A stretch of DNA of 64,000 bases, from assembly GCA_038831005.1 (NCBI GenBank), contig JAWBKZ010000001.1:124001-188000 (forward strand), read 5' to 3'. Shown here one piece after another: positions 8,756 through 17,467 of the stretch. This DNA is from Ignisphaera sp. GTDB taxonomy: Archaea > Thermoproteota > Thermoprotei_A > Sulfolobales > Ignisphaeraceae. The notes below the pieces were generated by a model that saw only the letters and a list, made by a program, of their open reading frames with translations, was not told where the DNA came from and searched no databases. Both the position numbers and the translations under genes were made by a program. The stretch's first letter is position 1; the number at the start of each line of letters is the position of its first letter.

Positions 8756-8788
8756 TATATCGCTATCTGTAAAACCGATAACGATATA
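8756..8788. promoter_or_regulatory. ModE-type operator in the tupA/regulator divergent promoter
   Basis: A 12-base inverted repeat with one mismatch: TATATCGCTATC at 8756-8767 and GATAACGATATA at 8777-8788, separated by nine bases. The ATCGCTAT and ATAACGAT cores are the same as in the bacterial ModE consensus as I know it, and the overall length (about 27 bases between outer ATCG and CGAT ends) is also close. The right arm runs into the regulator's TATA box (8785-8792). The left arm lies just upstream of the likely tupA promoter. Binding here could therefore control both directions. Confidence 0.75.
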
Positions 8789-8822
8789 AAAACCTTAGCA
8801 GTATCTGGGATCTGTGGTCTCA

Positions 8823-9863
8823 ATGGATTACGATGATATTGTTATAAGATTTGATGTAGTTATAGAGTATAAAGGTCATAAAGTTCTCGATAGACGGATA
8901 GCGTCAATATTCAAGATGCTGAAAGAGAGAGGATCAATGCTTAGTGCTTCTAGAGCTTTAGGTGTTCCCTACTCTAAGATATACGATATTATAGCTAGAA
9001 TCGAGCGTATAACAGGTAAGAAGGTTGTTGAGGCTAAAAGAGGTGGTAGAGGTGGTGGTGGAGTAGTACTGACAGAATTTGGTGAGAAGCTGATTTCGCT
9101 CTATGAAATAGCATTGACAAAACTCATTGAGACAGGTCTATCTAGTTATAGCCAGACGATATCGGGAGAAAAAGGTTTAGTTGTAGCTCATAGCCACGAT
9201 CCAGCTCTGTCTGTGGTATTTTCTGCTCTATCTAGAGATGGTGTAGAAGTTAGTAGTATGTGTCTGGGTTCTGGATTATCTCTAGCTATGTTAAGTCTTG
9301 AGCTTGCAGATGTAGTGTGTATTCATCTCTATGACCCTGAATCAAAAATGTATAATACTCCATATCTGGATAGATTTTGGTTAACAGATAGAGTTGAACG
9401 CATAGGAGGATATCAACGTGAGATAGTTTTCATTTACAGAGATGGTCTGAAGTTTAAGTCTATTGAAAATATCCTCCACGGAATTGTTACCGGTGAACTA
9501 GTTGTAGCTAGCAGAAATAGAGGCTCTGGAACTAGATTACTTCTAGAGAGTCTTCTAAAAGATTATATGAATAGATTTTCACTAGATTCAGCAAATGTGA
9601 GAGGTATTGGGAAAGAGCTTTATACACATGATGATGTTGCTGAACTTATAAAGAGAGGAGAAGCTGATGTAGGTTTAACTCTTAGATATGTAGCTGATAG
9701 ACATGGGTTAAAGTATATGCATGTTACATGGGAATTATACGAATGTTATGCATTAAAGAGTCGAAGCAATAGTTATATAGATAGATTCAAAAATATTCTT
9801 CATTCACAACAATTCAAATCCATACTAACCGGCATACCTGGTTACAGACCCTACACAATTTAA
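8823..9863 (+). CDS. ModE-like regulator with periplasmic-binding-protein-like sensor domain
   Basis: About 346 residues. The N-terminal winged helix (residues 10-105) has the ModE hallmarks: DRRIASIFKMLKERGSM, LSASRALGVPYSKIYDII, and the glycine-rich wing GGRGGGGVVLTEFG. Residues 115-346 resemble a type 2 periplasmic-binding-protein domain (SHDPALSVVF, then SRNRGSGTRLLLE near 235), as in the oxyanion-sensing regulators of other archaea. It does not have the TOBE/molbindin domains of E. coli ModE. It probably senses tungstate or molybdate and controls tupABC and itself. The TATA box at 8785-8792 predicts a transcript start near 8814, which supports the ATG at 8823 over the GTG at 8814. Confidence 0.88.
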   Translation: MDYDDIVIRFDVVIEYKGHKVLDRRIASIFKMLKERGSMLSASRALGVPYSKIYDIIARIERITGKKVVEAKRGGRGGGGVVLTEFGEKLISLYEIALTKLIETGLSSYSQTISGEKGLVVAHSHDPALSVVFSALSRDGVEVSSMCLGSGLSLAMLSLELADVVCIHLYDPESKMYNTPYLDRFWLTDRVERIGGYQREIVFIYRDGLKFKSIENILHGIVTGELVVASRNRGSGTRLLLESLLKDYMNRFSLDSANVRGIGKELYTHDDVAELIKRGEADVGLTLRYVADRHGLKYMHVTWELYECYALKSRSNSYIDRFKNILHSQQFKSILTGIPGYRPYTI

Positions 9864-9936
9864 CGAAACTATGATGTAGAGGTTTATTTAAACGATAATT
9901 CTGTATTTAAAAATAAAATCAATTTGTTAGAAATAC

Positions 9937-11448
9937 CTAATTCTGGTTGCCTCGTTTCAGTAAGCTTAAGATAATGAATACCATTAGTGCTAATGCTGTA
10001 GCAGGTAGTGTTGAATGTATCCATAGAACTCTGTACAGATATATGTACCATAGAATTCCTGTTAAAGCCCCTATAACCATAGACGTTATGGCGCCTTCTT
10101 TTGTAGCTTTTCTCCAGTATAGACCTATTGTTACAGGACCTATGAAGCATGCAAATATTGTTCCAAAAGCGGCACTAACTATATCGATTATAAGTCTGTT
10201 TTCAATTAATGCAAGTGCTATAGGTATTAATGAGAAAGCTATTGCAGATAATTTTGCTATACGGAGTAGTTTTTCCTCATCTTTCACACTCTTAGCTATC
10301 TGAACAATATCTCTCACGAGTGTATTAGAGAGTGTTAGAACAGTTAGAGCTATAGTTGACATTGATGCTGCAACAGGTGCTGCTAGAATCAAGCCTCTTA
10401 CACCTATGGGAGCTATTAGCGATATCGTTTTAGGTATAACCCAATCAGTATCCTTCATGAGCTGAACAACTTCCTGAGCTGAGAGATGTTTATCTAGTAT
10501 AAGGTGGCAGAAGGCTCCTAGCGAGAACATAAGAGATGCATAAGTAGCTACAAGTAGAGGTCCTATGAGTCTTCCTCGAGATATAGCTTTAACATCTCTA
10601 GCAGCATAGAACTGTATCAATAGGTTTGGTAAAGCTATTTGAGCCATACCTATTGAGAAAGCTATACTCATTATTAGTATCGGAACAGCGTTTTTCTCTA
10701 TAGCTGGTGGCGGCCCCATGCCGTCGAGCTTTAACCATAGCGATCCAGGTTTACCTGCAATAATTGTTTGAGAAAGCTGTTGAATCCCATTTATTGGCCC
10801 TCCTACGTGGCTCATTATGTAGCTAAATGTTAGTATAGCGGCTATAATCATTAGCGATCCGAGGAACAGATTGTTTATAGCTGCAGCCTTCAGTCCACCG
10901 ATAACGATATATATTATGACAGGTAGAGCCAGCAATAGTAGAGCGTATTTGAAGTCTATTCCTAGCTGTGTCGAAAGTATTACTGCACCACCTTTGTAAA
11001 CACTTACAAGATATAGTGTAAAGAGAGATATAATTATTGTAGCTGCTATAGCTCTGGCTAAGACACTTCTATATCTATGTCCTATTAGTTCCGGTACACT
11101 CATAACCTTGTTCTTGGAGACGTAGTCGAATAGCTTACCTGCTACAGCTATCCATAGAATTACAACACCTATAACATGCCATGCTGTTAGCCATGCTCCA
11201 AACCCTAGATTATATAGATAGGTAGCTCCTCCTCCACCCAGAAATGATGCAGCGCTAAAGTATGTAGCCATTATGGAGAATGCTAGTAGCCATGGACCTA
11301 GGGTCTTGTTGGCAAAGATGAATCCTGTGAGTGTCTTGCTAGCTCTATAGCCTATGAACCCTATGGCTATAGTTAAACACATGACTGTGAATATTATGGC
11401 TGTATCGATATTGATTGTAGAGCTGAATGCTACAATGAGTCTATTCAC
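9937..11448 (-). CDS. Sodium/solute symporter (SSS family)
   Basis: 503 residues with about 13 membrane helices. Family signatures are visible: SIMATYFSAASFLGGGG (residues about 57-73) with the sodium-site region, YKGGAVILSTQLG, YIVIGGLKAAAINN, and APVAASMSTIALTVLTLSN in the eighth helix. It imports an organic solute with sodium. The closest known relatives by pattern are pantothenate, proline or monocarboxylate carriers, but I cannot name the substrate. It starts at a GTG that overlaps the stop of the tiny upstream gene (GTGAATAG), so translation is probably coupled. Confidence 0.88.
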   Translation of the reverse strand: MNRLIVAFSSTINIDTAIIFTVMCLTIAIGFIGYRASKTLTGFIFANKTLGPWLLAFSIMATYFSAASFLGGGGATYLYNLGFGAWLTAWHVIGVVILWIAVAGKLFDYVSKNKVMSVPELIGHRYRSVLARAIAATIIISLFTLYLVSVYKGGAVILSTQLGIDFKYALLLLALPVIIYIVIGGLKAAAINNLFLGSLMIIAAILTFSYIMSHVGGPINGIQQLSQTIIAGKPGSLWLKLDGMGPPPAIEKNAVPILIMSIAFSIGMAQIALPNLLIQFYAARDVKAISRGRLIGPLLVATYASLMFSLGAFCHLILDKHLSAQEVVQLMKDTDWVIPKTISLIAPIGVRGLILAAPVAASMSTIALTVLTLSNTLVRDIVQIAKSVKDEEKLLRIAKLSAIAFSLIPIALALIENRLIIDIVSAAFGTIFACFIGPVTIGLYWRKATKEGAITSMVIGALTGILWYIYLYRVLWIHSTLPATALALMVFIILSLLKRGNQN

Positions 11449-11551
11449 CCCTCAACTCTTTGTATACACTATATGCTATACCTAGAATGAGTACCGCTAG
11501 AGATACTATGTATCCTAAAGCTATTGAGATATCTAGCTCCACAATATTCAA
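11441..11551 (-). CDS. Small single-helix membrane protein, symporter partner
   Basis: 36 residues if started at the TTG at 11551. One hydrophobic helix (about residues 8-26: IALGYIVSLAVLILGIA) is followed by a basic/acidic tail ending KELRGE. A GTG at 11542 with AGGTG nine bases upstream is an equally good start and gives 33 residues. The stop overlaps the symporter start by eight bases. Many SSS symporters are preceded by a short membrane protein that acts as an accessory subunit; this is shorter than the bacterial versions, and its role here is inferred from position and topology. Confidence 0.7.
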   Translation of the reverse strand: MNIVELDISIALGYIVSLAVLILGIAYSVYKELRGE

Positions 11552-11557
11552 CACCTA

Positions 11558-11610
11558 AGAAATATACAAGATAGTTGGGACCACTTAATAAACTTTACTT
11601 GTATATCTCT
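11558..11610. promoter_or_regulatory. Inverted repeat flanking the symporter promoter
   Basis: AGAAATATACAAG (11558-11570) and CTTGTATATCTCT (11598-11610) are inverted copies matching at 12 of 13 positions, with a perfect 9-base core. The 27 bases between them contain the minus-strand TATA candidate TTTATTAA (11586-11593). Such a pair around a promoter suggests a repressor site; the winged-helix gene that ends 26 bases away is the obvious candidate binder. Confidence 0.5.
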
Positions 11611-11635
11611 AAATACCTGGTTTATGTTCATTAAT

Positions 11636-11905
11636 CTATATCAGTCCATAGTCATCTAGAAGATCTAGGACTTTCTTCAGCTCTTCATAAAGCCTTATAC
11701 CTTTGTCTGTTATACGTATGAACCTAGTTTTTCTACTACTGTTCATCTCTATAATTTTTCTCTCTTCTAGTTCCCTCAAAAGCTTTACAAGTCTGTCGTA
11801 GGGCATGTTGACGAGAGTTGCTAGTTTAGTTGGATTTGTTTCACCTTGAATAAGAATCTCGAGAACTTTGAACACTATCTCAATCCTACTTCGCTTTCTG
11901 CCCAT
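11636..11905 (-). CDS. Winged-helix transcription regulator (Sso10a / HTH_45 type)
   Basis: 89 residues. It begins GRKRSRIEIVFKVLEIL, then TNPTKLATLVNMPYDRLVKLLRELEE as the helix-turn-helix, a basic wing, and a final helix ITDKGIRLYEELKKVLDLLDD that can form an antiparallel coiled-coil dimer. This layout is that of small archaeal Sso10a-like DNA-binding proteins. Its start overlaps the end of the preceding membrane-protein gene by 31 bases, so the two are translated from one mRNA. It may regulate the anchored-protein cluster or the adjacent symporter promoter. Confidence 0.85.
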   Translation of the reverse strand: MGRKRSRIEIVFKVLEILIQGETNPTKLATLVNMPYDRLVKLLRELEERKIIEMNSSRKTRFIRITDKGIRLYEELKKVLDLLDDYGLI

Positions 11906-12450
11906 AGCCTTGATACCTTTAGACTATTGTGTACAGCTAGAGCAACAGCTGATGTACTTCTTACAGATTCAGAGATTAGTAGAAGTATGGGTGTAAACTC
12001 AACACTAGCTACTACGGCTAATGCTCTTAAATAGTATGATAGAGAAAGCATTAAAAGAAACAATCTAATAGATCTTTTAGCTTCTATAGCTACATAAGAT
12101 GAAAGTAAACCTGCTACAATATCGGGAACCAGTATCAATAAAATTGTTGGTACCATAATGTACATTTTATTCTCTATATGTCTCTGGACAATCATTATAG
12201 TGAAACTCGCAATAGCTGTAGTAGCTGTTGCTACATACAGAGCTGTAGCTATCCTTATATCGCTAGAGAGTATAGAGAGAAGCACACATAATTGACTAAG
12301 CGAGAGAAACATGAAAGATAGGAAGGCTAGTGCAAGTTCATCTCCACCAATCTCTCTATAGATCTGTAGAAACCTTAGAGCTGTATAGAGGAAAGCTGTA
12401 AAACCCATCAACTCTAAACAAATTAGCACTAAACTATAGAGCAGTAACAA
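11875..12450 (-). CDS. Polytopic membrane protein, unknown function
   Basis: 191 residues with about six hydrophobic helices and short loops (for example LYSLVLICLELMGFTAFLY at the start and IASFTIMIVQRH in the middle). I do not recognise a named family. The arrangement of a membrane protein directly overlapping a small winged-helix gene is seen repeatedly in crenarchaea and suggests a membrane-linked signalling unit. It starts five bases after the stop of the anchored 160-residue protein. Confidence 0.7.
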   Translation of the reverse strand: MLLLYSLVLICLELMGFTAFLYTALRFLQIYREIGGDELALAFLSFMFLSLSQLCVLLSILSSDIRIATALYVATATTAIASFTIMIVQRHIENKMYIMVPTILLILVPDIVAGLLSSYVAIEAKRSIRLFLLMLSLSYYLRALAVVASVEFTPILLLISESVRSTSAVALAVHNSLKVSRLWAESEVGLR

Positions 12451-12455
12451 TCACC

Positions 12456-12938
12456 TCAACGAGGTGTATACACAAATCTCATACCATTCATATGAACCTC
12501 TATGGGTATAAACGTCAATCCTCTAGGTGTCCTAAATAGATAGCCTATGGCAACAACCTTTGTGCCATTCATATATCTGGCGAGTTCCTCTCCATCAATA
12601 CACTTCTCTTCAGCTAAAGACCTATATCTAGACATAAAGACAGTGGATACAAGATCACCATCAACCACGAAAACACCTACTCTAGAATCTCTCCACATAA
12701 AAAATCCCCTAATAATATTTCTAGAACCTCTAAGAGCTGTATATCCATAAACCCCGTGGACAAACCTTGGAGGCGGTCTAGGGATAGATAGATACTGAAA
12801 CGCATCTTCAACTATTTGCTCAACAGGTTCTTGCTGATCTATAGGATAGGTCAAGTATATTACTAATGGTATAGATAGAACTATCAATACAGAGGCTACA
12901 GAGATCATTACTATGGTCGTTCTATCCATAAGCTTCAC
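12456..12938 (-). CDS. Membrane-anchored extracytoplasmic protein
   Basis: 160 residues. One hydrophobic N-terminal helix (about residues 9-29) is followed by an exterior domain with a proline-rich stretch (IPRPPPRFV), a central VGVFVVDGDLVSTVF and a late IPIEVHMNGMRFVY. No known catalytic motif is visible. With the next gene upstream it makes a pair of single-pass proteins ahead of a polytopic protein and a winged-helix regulator, suggesting an environmental sensing or surface-response group. Confidence 0.65.
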   Translation of the reverse strand: MKLMDRTTIVMISVASVLIVLSIPLVIYLTYPIDQQEPVEQIVEDAFQYLSIPRPPPRFVHGVYGYTALRGSRNIIRGFFMWRDSRVGVFVVDGDLVSTVFMSRYRSLAEEKCIDGEELARYMNGTKVVAIGYLFRTPRGLTFIPIEVHMNGMRFVYTPR

Positions 12939-12990
12939 AGCATAACCACAGAATATATATTCAAGTGCATATAAAAATTGTTTAGTTAAA

Positions 12991-13521
12991 CTATCTTATA
13001 ACACTATTATCATCTAGAGCTTCAACCCACGTGCTACTGCATCTACTACTGATTGTCATTCTGTTTTTCAAGATTCTTTCACACTTAACAATCTCTATAA
13101 CAAATCCATTAATTACATCTACGTAAACTTTAGCCTTATTTTCACCATTTTTAGCTAGTATAACAACAGCTTTATCTGCTCTCATGACGATAGAACCATC
13201 TCCTTGAACAACGAACCTCACAATAGGTTTAATTACAGCTATACTATATCCGTTTTCAAGTAGAGTAGAGGCATTAGGATCAGATCTAAGTATGTTTTCG
13301 ATTCTAGTTCTATACTCATCACTAACCTCTACAATATAATGCCTCAGTATTTCTCTACTCAATCTAAATCCATAGAACCATCTAGATTTATCATTGATAG
13401 CGTTTGGTATATTTCCTATATTGTATTGAGCATAAGCATAGCTTAGGGTAACTACTATAGCAATAGCTATGACTATTATAACTACATACAAGAGTATAGA
13501 TCTTCTGTGCATAAATTTCAC
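12991..13521 (-). CDS. Membrane-anchored extracytoplasmic protein
   Basis: 176 residues with an N-terminal hydrophobic helix (residues about 9-31) and an exterior domain of alternating strands (IKPIVRFVVQGDGSIVM, AKVYVDVINGFVIEIV). Two cysteines near the C-terminus (CERIL and SSRCSS) could form a disulfide. AGGTGA five bases before the ATG supports this start, and TTTAAGTA-like sequence about 30 bases upstream (13551-13558) gives a promoter. It is the first gene of a four-gene minus-strand cluster. Family unknown. Confidence 0.65.
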   Translation of the reverse strand: MKFMHRRSILLYVVIIVIAIAIVVTLSYAYAQYNIGNIPNAINDKSRWFYGFRLSREILRHYIVEVSDEYRTRIENILRSDPNASTLLENGYSIAVIKPIVRFVVQGDGSIVMRADKAVVILAKNGENKAKVYVDVINGFVIEIVKCERILKNRMTISSRCSSTWVEALDDNSVIR

Positions 13522-14038
13522 CTGTTCATGAAGTAAAAGTTGTAGTAAAGTATTTAAGTAGGACTCACAGAATGTGTAGAACTATCTACTGAATTACTCA
13601 TAACTAAGTATCTAGAATTATGTTCACTGACACATACTCTTATGTAATTTATACATCCTACAAATAAGGGTAACATCCTATGTAGATATACTAGATTATG
13701 AACTTAGTACTTAATAGAATGTGTAAATATAGTATACATACTTATCTCATATGTCTTATGGCTATACCTAAAGCATAGCTTAACTTAGATAGCAGACCTC
13801 TAGTATAATTCATAACATATACTGTAGGATCAAGGCAAAAAGCAGAACAAAAATATTGTATTAACCGTTAACGGTAACCGAAAGAGTTACTAAAGAAGCA
13901 GATAAAGAAATTATGATATAGTGATACTGATTACAGGTGTACCTACTCGCTATGGGAAGACCCAGTAGATAATATTTATACACTATATTATTTCTGTCTT
14001 TCTTCCAGAACCCGTTTATTAAGTATCATACAAATTTA
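13522..14038. other. 517-base gap without a recognisable gene
   Basis: Stops are frequent in all frames and I find no RNA gene. It holds the promoter of the gene to the left, two CATCCTA copies (13654-13681), and a perfect 12-base palindrome ACCGTTAACGGT at 13864-13875. The rightmost part lies behind the ABC ATPase gene and shows no clear terminator. Confidence 0.5.
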
Positions 14039-14710
14039 TCAGAATCGTTGAAATGTGTGTAGTTTACTGTTTACTAGAAGCAGATCTTTATCAGAGTTAT
14101 AGTTTTGGTGTAGATCTGTAGTTGTTACAATGATTGCTGTACCTTTTTCATCTACATATCTTCGAAAGAGCTTCATAACTGTTTGTGCTGTATTGTCATC
14201 TAGATTCGAAATAGGTTCATCACCTACAACTAGTATAGGGTCTTTAGCAAGTGCTCTAGCTATAGCTACTCTCTGTCTTTCACCACCACTCAATTCATCT
14301 GGATATCTGTACATCTTATCCTCTAAACCAAGGTATGCTAGAATATCGCTAACCTTTCTTCTTCTTTCGTTTCTCGGTATTCCTAGGAGCTTGAGTGGTA
14401 ACTCAACATTATCTGCAACACTTATCGATGGTATTAACTTGAACATTTGATCTATGTAGCCTATGTATTTAAGTCTCAGAAAAGCTCTCTCACCCTCATT
14501 GATACTTGTTACATCTCTATCTATAAACTCTAGAGAACCTTCATCAGGTTTAATGAGGAGAGATAGGATTTTAGCTAAAGTTGTTTTACCTACACCACTC
14601 CTACCCCTAACAACAACTAGTTCTCCAGCTTCTATAGCTAGATCTACATTATCTAGAATCTTTTCTCTTCCCATCCACTTAACTACAGACAATAATCTGA
14701 TTATATACAT
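14039..14710 (-). CDS. ABC exporter ATPase (LolD/MacB type)
   Basis: 223 residues. Walker A GRSGVGKTTLAK (about 35-46), Q-loop YIDQMFKLIPSISVADNVELP, intact signature LSGGERQRVAIARA, Walker B ILVVGDEPISNLD. The Q-loop region and the DEP(I)SNLD ending are typical of ATPases that work with FtsX-like permeases in mechanotransmission or lipoprotein/peptide export rather than import. It is the last gene of the operon with two FtsX-like permeases and a GT-C-like protein, five bases after the latter. Confidence 0.88.
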   Translation of the reverse strand: MYIIRLLSVVKWMGREKILDNVDLAIEAGELVVVRGRSGVGKTTLAKILSLLIKPDEGSLEFIDRDVTSINEGERAFLRLKYIGYIDQMFKLIPSISVADNVELPLKLLGIPRNERRRKVSDILAYLGLEDKMYRYPDELSGGERQRVAIARALAKDPILVVGDEPISNLDDNTAQTVMKLFRRYVDEKGTAIIVTTTDLHQNYNSDKDLLLVNSKLHTFQRF

Positions 14711-14715
14711 AGTCT

Positions 14716-16320
14716 CTACCTCATTAACAATCCTAATACTGTTCTACAATCATAAACTCTATTCAATGTATTAATATACATCACCAAACTCTTTATGTTG
14801 TGTATCGTTAGAGATATTACATATCCTTTATCGAAGTTATCTCTATAGAGAATAACTAGAGAATCTCTATAGCCTCTATTGGTGTAAAGGTAGTTGATTA
14901 GAGCAAGAGGATATACATATCTTCTGCTACCCATAAAGTAGAATACTTTAGCGTCTCCTAGAATCTTGGTGTTATCTATAGATGAGATATACATATAGTT
15001 TAAGCTATGTACTTCTGATTCTCTATAGATCCAGTAGAAAATAGTTCTATCTCTACCTAAAACAATGTTGCATACACTAATTACGTTCATCAACACAGTT
15101 ATCGAAACTATGAAGAATATAAAGATCTTTAAAATACTGTTGCGAACTCTAGAGACAATGTATCCCATGAGAAACGAACTCATTAACGGAAGATAGTTTA
15201 GAATTCTGTGGAATATCTCCATAAGCTCTGGTCGACTGAAATATATATACATAATGTTTATAGAAAGTGCTGTAGCTATCCCCAAAATTAGAGCTCTACC
15301 TATATCCATTTCTTTAGGTAAGAAACAGAAAAGCGGTAGCGGTATGGCTAGAGGCACTATGTATGGAACAATATCGATTCTTTCAAAAGTTACTCCATAA
15401 GCCAGTGAATAGACAATGATAGCTACAGTCATGAATATGACTATAGAGGTTATAGAGAGGGTAGAGGTTTTTCCGATACCAAGTTGGATAACCAGGGCAT
15501 AGCTTATATAGACAAATAATGTATAGAATACATATAGAGCTATGTCCTCAACAGCTATTCTATATCTAAAACCGTATCCACCGTAAATAAAATAGTAAAG
15601 AGCGAACGCTATTGCAAAAATACTTGAAGAAGATATAAGTAGTTTGAATCCTTTCCATATATCTTCTCGTTTCTTCGGCTTTTCTACGATATAGTAGATC
15701 ATTACTATAATTATAGTGCTGATCATGAACTCTAGAGTTAGAAGCGATGTAAAGTGATGTGTAGTAGATATTGTTATGAAGAGAAGAAATAGAATAAAGT
15801 AAGTAGTGAAATCAATTCTTCTCCTCTCTATCGAGACAACCATAGTCAAAAGGATTAGATAGAGAAAAACATGGGCATAGACCTCTTTGAGTATAGATGA
15901 CGAGAATAAGGCTAGAGATGGTGTAGATACATAGTACAACGTTATGGCAATAGCTATACCTTTACGAAGATTTACAGTATTCATTAAGAGGTATATAGAG
16001 AGGATCTGTATAGATGTTACAACTATCACATATAGGTAGCGATAGATTATCTCTACGTTTGTTCCAGTCACTAGCGAGTATATCGCTATAGATATAGGTA
16101 AACCTGGCCACCTATTGTTGTATCCATCAAAACGGTCATCCATCCATATACGTGCTTCAGGGTTCTCGACAATAGTTCTACTCACTTTTATCAAAGGCCA
16201 TACATCTGTTGAAAAAGGTTGATTATAGACTGTTGTAGGAGTTACTCTAAGTATTACGGCAAAAACTATGGTTGCTAAAAGAGCTATAGATGCTCTATAT
16301 AGTTTCTTCTCTATATCCAT
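14716..16320 (-). CDS. GT-C-like polytopic membrane protein
   Basis: 534 residues, with about 11-12 membrane helices and a short C-terminal exterior part. The first loop has an acidic cluster (DVWPL near residue 39 and WMDDRFDGYNNRWPG near residues 59-73), which is where GT-C glycosyltransferases such as oligosaccharyltransferase and PMT place their catalytic aspartate. I infer a lipid-linked sugar transferase or a related surface enzyme. It sits between the permease and ATPase genes of an exporter and overlaps the upstream permease gene by 26 bases, an unusual position for such an enzyme. Whether the residues are catalytic is not shown by sequence alone. Confidence 0.55.
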   Translation of the reverse strand: MDIEKKLYRASIALLATIVFAVILRVTPTTVYNQPFSTDVWPLIKVSRTIVENPEARIWMDDRFDGYNNRWPGLPISIAIYSLVTGTNVEIIYRYLYVIVVTSIQILSIYLLMNTVNLRKGIAIAITLYYVSTPSLALFSSSILKEVYAHVFLYLILLTMVVSIERRRIDFTTYFILFLLFITISTTHHFTSLLTLEFMISTIIIVMIYYIVEKPKKREDIWKGFKLLISSSSIFAIAFALYYFIYGGYGFRYRIAVEDIALYVFYTLFVYISYALVIQLGIGKTSTLSITSIVIFMTVAIIVYSLAYGVTFERIDIVPYIVPLAIPLPLFCFLPKEMDIGRALILGIATALSINIMYIYFSRPELMEIFHRILNYLPLMSSFLMGYIVSRVRNSILKIFIFFIVSITVLMNVISVCNIVLGRDRTIFYWIYRESEVHSLNYMYISSIDNTKILGDAKVFYFMGSRRYVYPLALINYLYTNRGYRDSLVILYRDNFDKGYVISLTIHNIKSLVMYINTLNRVYDCRTVLGLLMR

Positions 16321-17467
16321 GTATCTTCACCATAGCAAGTCCAATGAGTGTGAAGAATAGTATGTATATTGATGTAGCTAGAAGGATATCCTTTGATATA
16401 GCTACCTTAAGTGGGTAACCTACTATTGTTAGAGAAATAATGTTTGAGAGCATTCTAGTGGCTATTAAAGATAGCTTTATTGATGTAGCTATAAATATGG
16501 CTAGAACTATGGCTAGAGATATCTTTATCTTGATACTAGATACACCTTGTTCATACAGTACCTCGAGATTATGGCTGTTTATTGTAGCAATTGATTGACC
16601 GATCATGTATAGACCTATAGACATTATGAAGGCTGTTGCAAAAGAGATGAGTATGTAGATATCTCTAGGTAAACCTAGTCTAGATACAAGCATTTCAGTC
16701 ATATGCTCATATATATGAGGCCTGATTTCTCTACCAATATACTTTAAAGCTACAATAGCTCTTTCCATTAGAGACATTCTATCTCTATGTAGACCAAGTC
16801 TTTCAGCAAAAACTAGATAATCTTCTCTCGAGCTAAACACTACAACAGCCATAGATACATAGCCTCTAGCTACACCTCTGATAGATTGTGCCAAACTTAT
16901 CGAGGATAAGAGTTCATAATTATAGGGGTATCCAGCATCTATTATCCCTGAGACTCTTAGGATAAGAGGTATAGACAAGAAAGGAGATGAAAGCACGATG
17001 ATATCTCCAACACGTATGTTAAGCTCTTCAGCAATATTTTTGCCTACCCATATGCAGTAGAAACAATACTCATCTATATCTCTACCATCAATGATTCTAT
17101 AGTCTGCAATAATCTTAAGATCTTTAGCCTCGATACCTCTAACAATTACAGCTCTAGAGTTATTGATGTAGACTATTGCCAGGATTTGGTAGAAAATATA
17201 TTCAACATCTTGAGCATCTTTAAGCATGTTTTTGAGAACATCTGTAGATACGAGTGATGTGAAGGGAGCAAGAGCATAACTAGATACCACTACTACAGGT
17301 TTTTCTCTAAATACTTCAGGATATGCTATCTCTTCATAGATGTTGTACAGAGACTGTAGATAACCTAAAACAGTTAGTAGAACTGTTGATGTAATAAGTA
17401 TGGACGTGAATACGAGAATACAGCTTTTAATGCTCACGAGTTTCAGTATCTCTACCATCCACATCAA
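16295..17467 (-). CDS. FtsX/MacB-like ABC permease
   Basis: 390 residues. One N-terminal helix (about 15-37), a large exterior domain (40-255) with the DGRDIDEYCFYCIWVGKNIA segment typical of MacB-type periplasmic domains, then three C-terminal helices (about 262-285, 310-335, 355-380). This 1+3 topology defines the family. Its 3' end overlaps the GT-C-like gene by 26 bases, its 5' end the other permease by four, so the operon is strictly coupled. Substrate unknown; related systems move lipids, peptides or work as force transducers on cell-wall enzymes. Confidence 0.75.
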   Translation of the reverse strand: MMWMVEILKLVSIKSCILVFTSILITSTVLLTVLGYLQSLYNIYEEIAYPEVFREKPVVVVSSYALAPFTSLVSTDVLKNMLKDAQDVEYIFYQILAIVYINNSRAVIVRGIEAKDLKIIADYRIIDGRDIDEYCFYCIWVGKNIAEELNIRVGDIIVLSSPFLSIPLILRVSGIIDAGYPYNYELLSSISLAQSIRGVARGYVSMAVVVFSSREDYLVFAERLGLHRDRMSLMERAIVALKYIGREIRPHIYEHMTEMLVSRLGLPRDIYILISFATAFIMSIGLYMIGQSIATINSHNLEVLYEQGVSSIKIKISLAIVLAIFIATSIKLSLIATRMLSNIISLTIVGYPLKVAISKDILLATSIYILFFTLIGLAMVKIHGYREETI

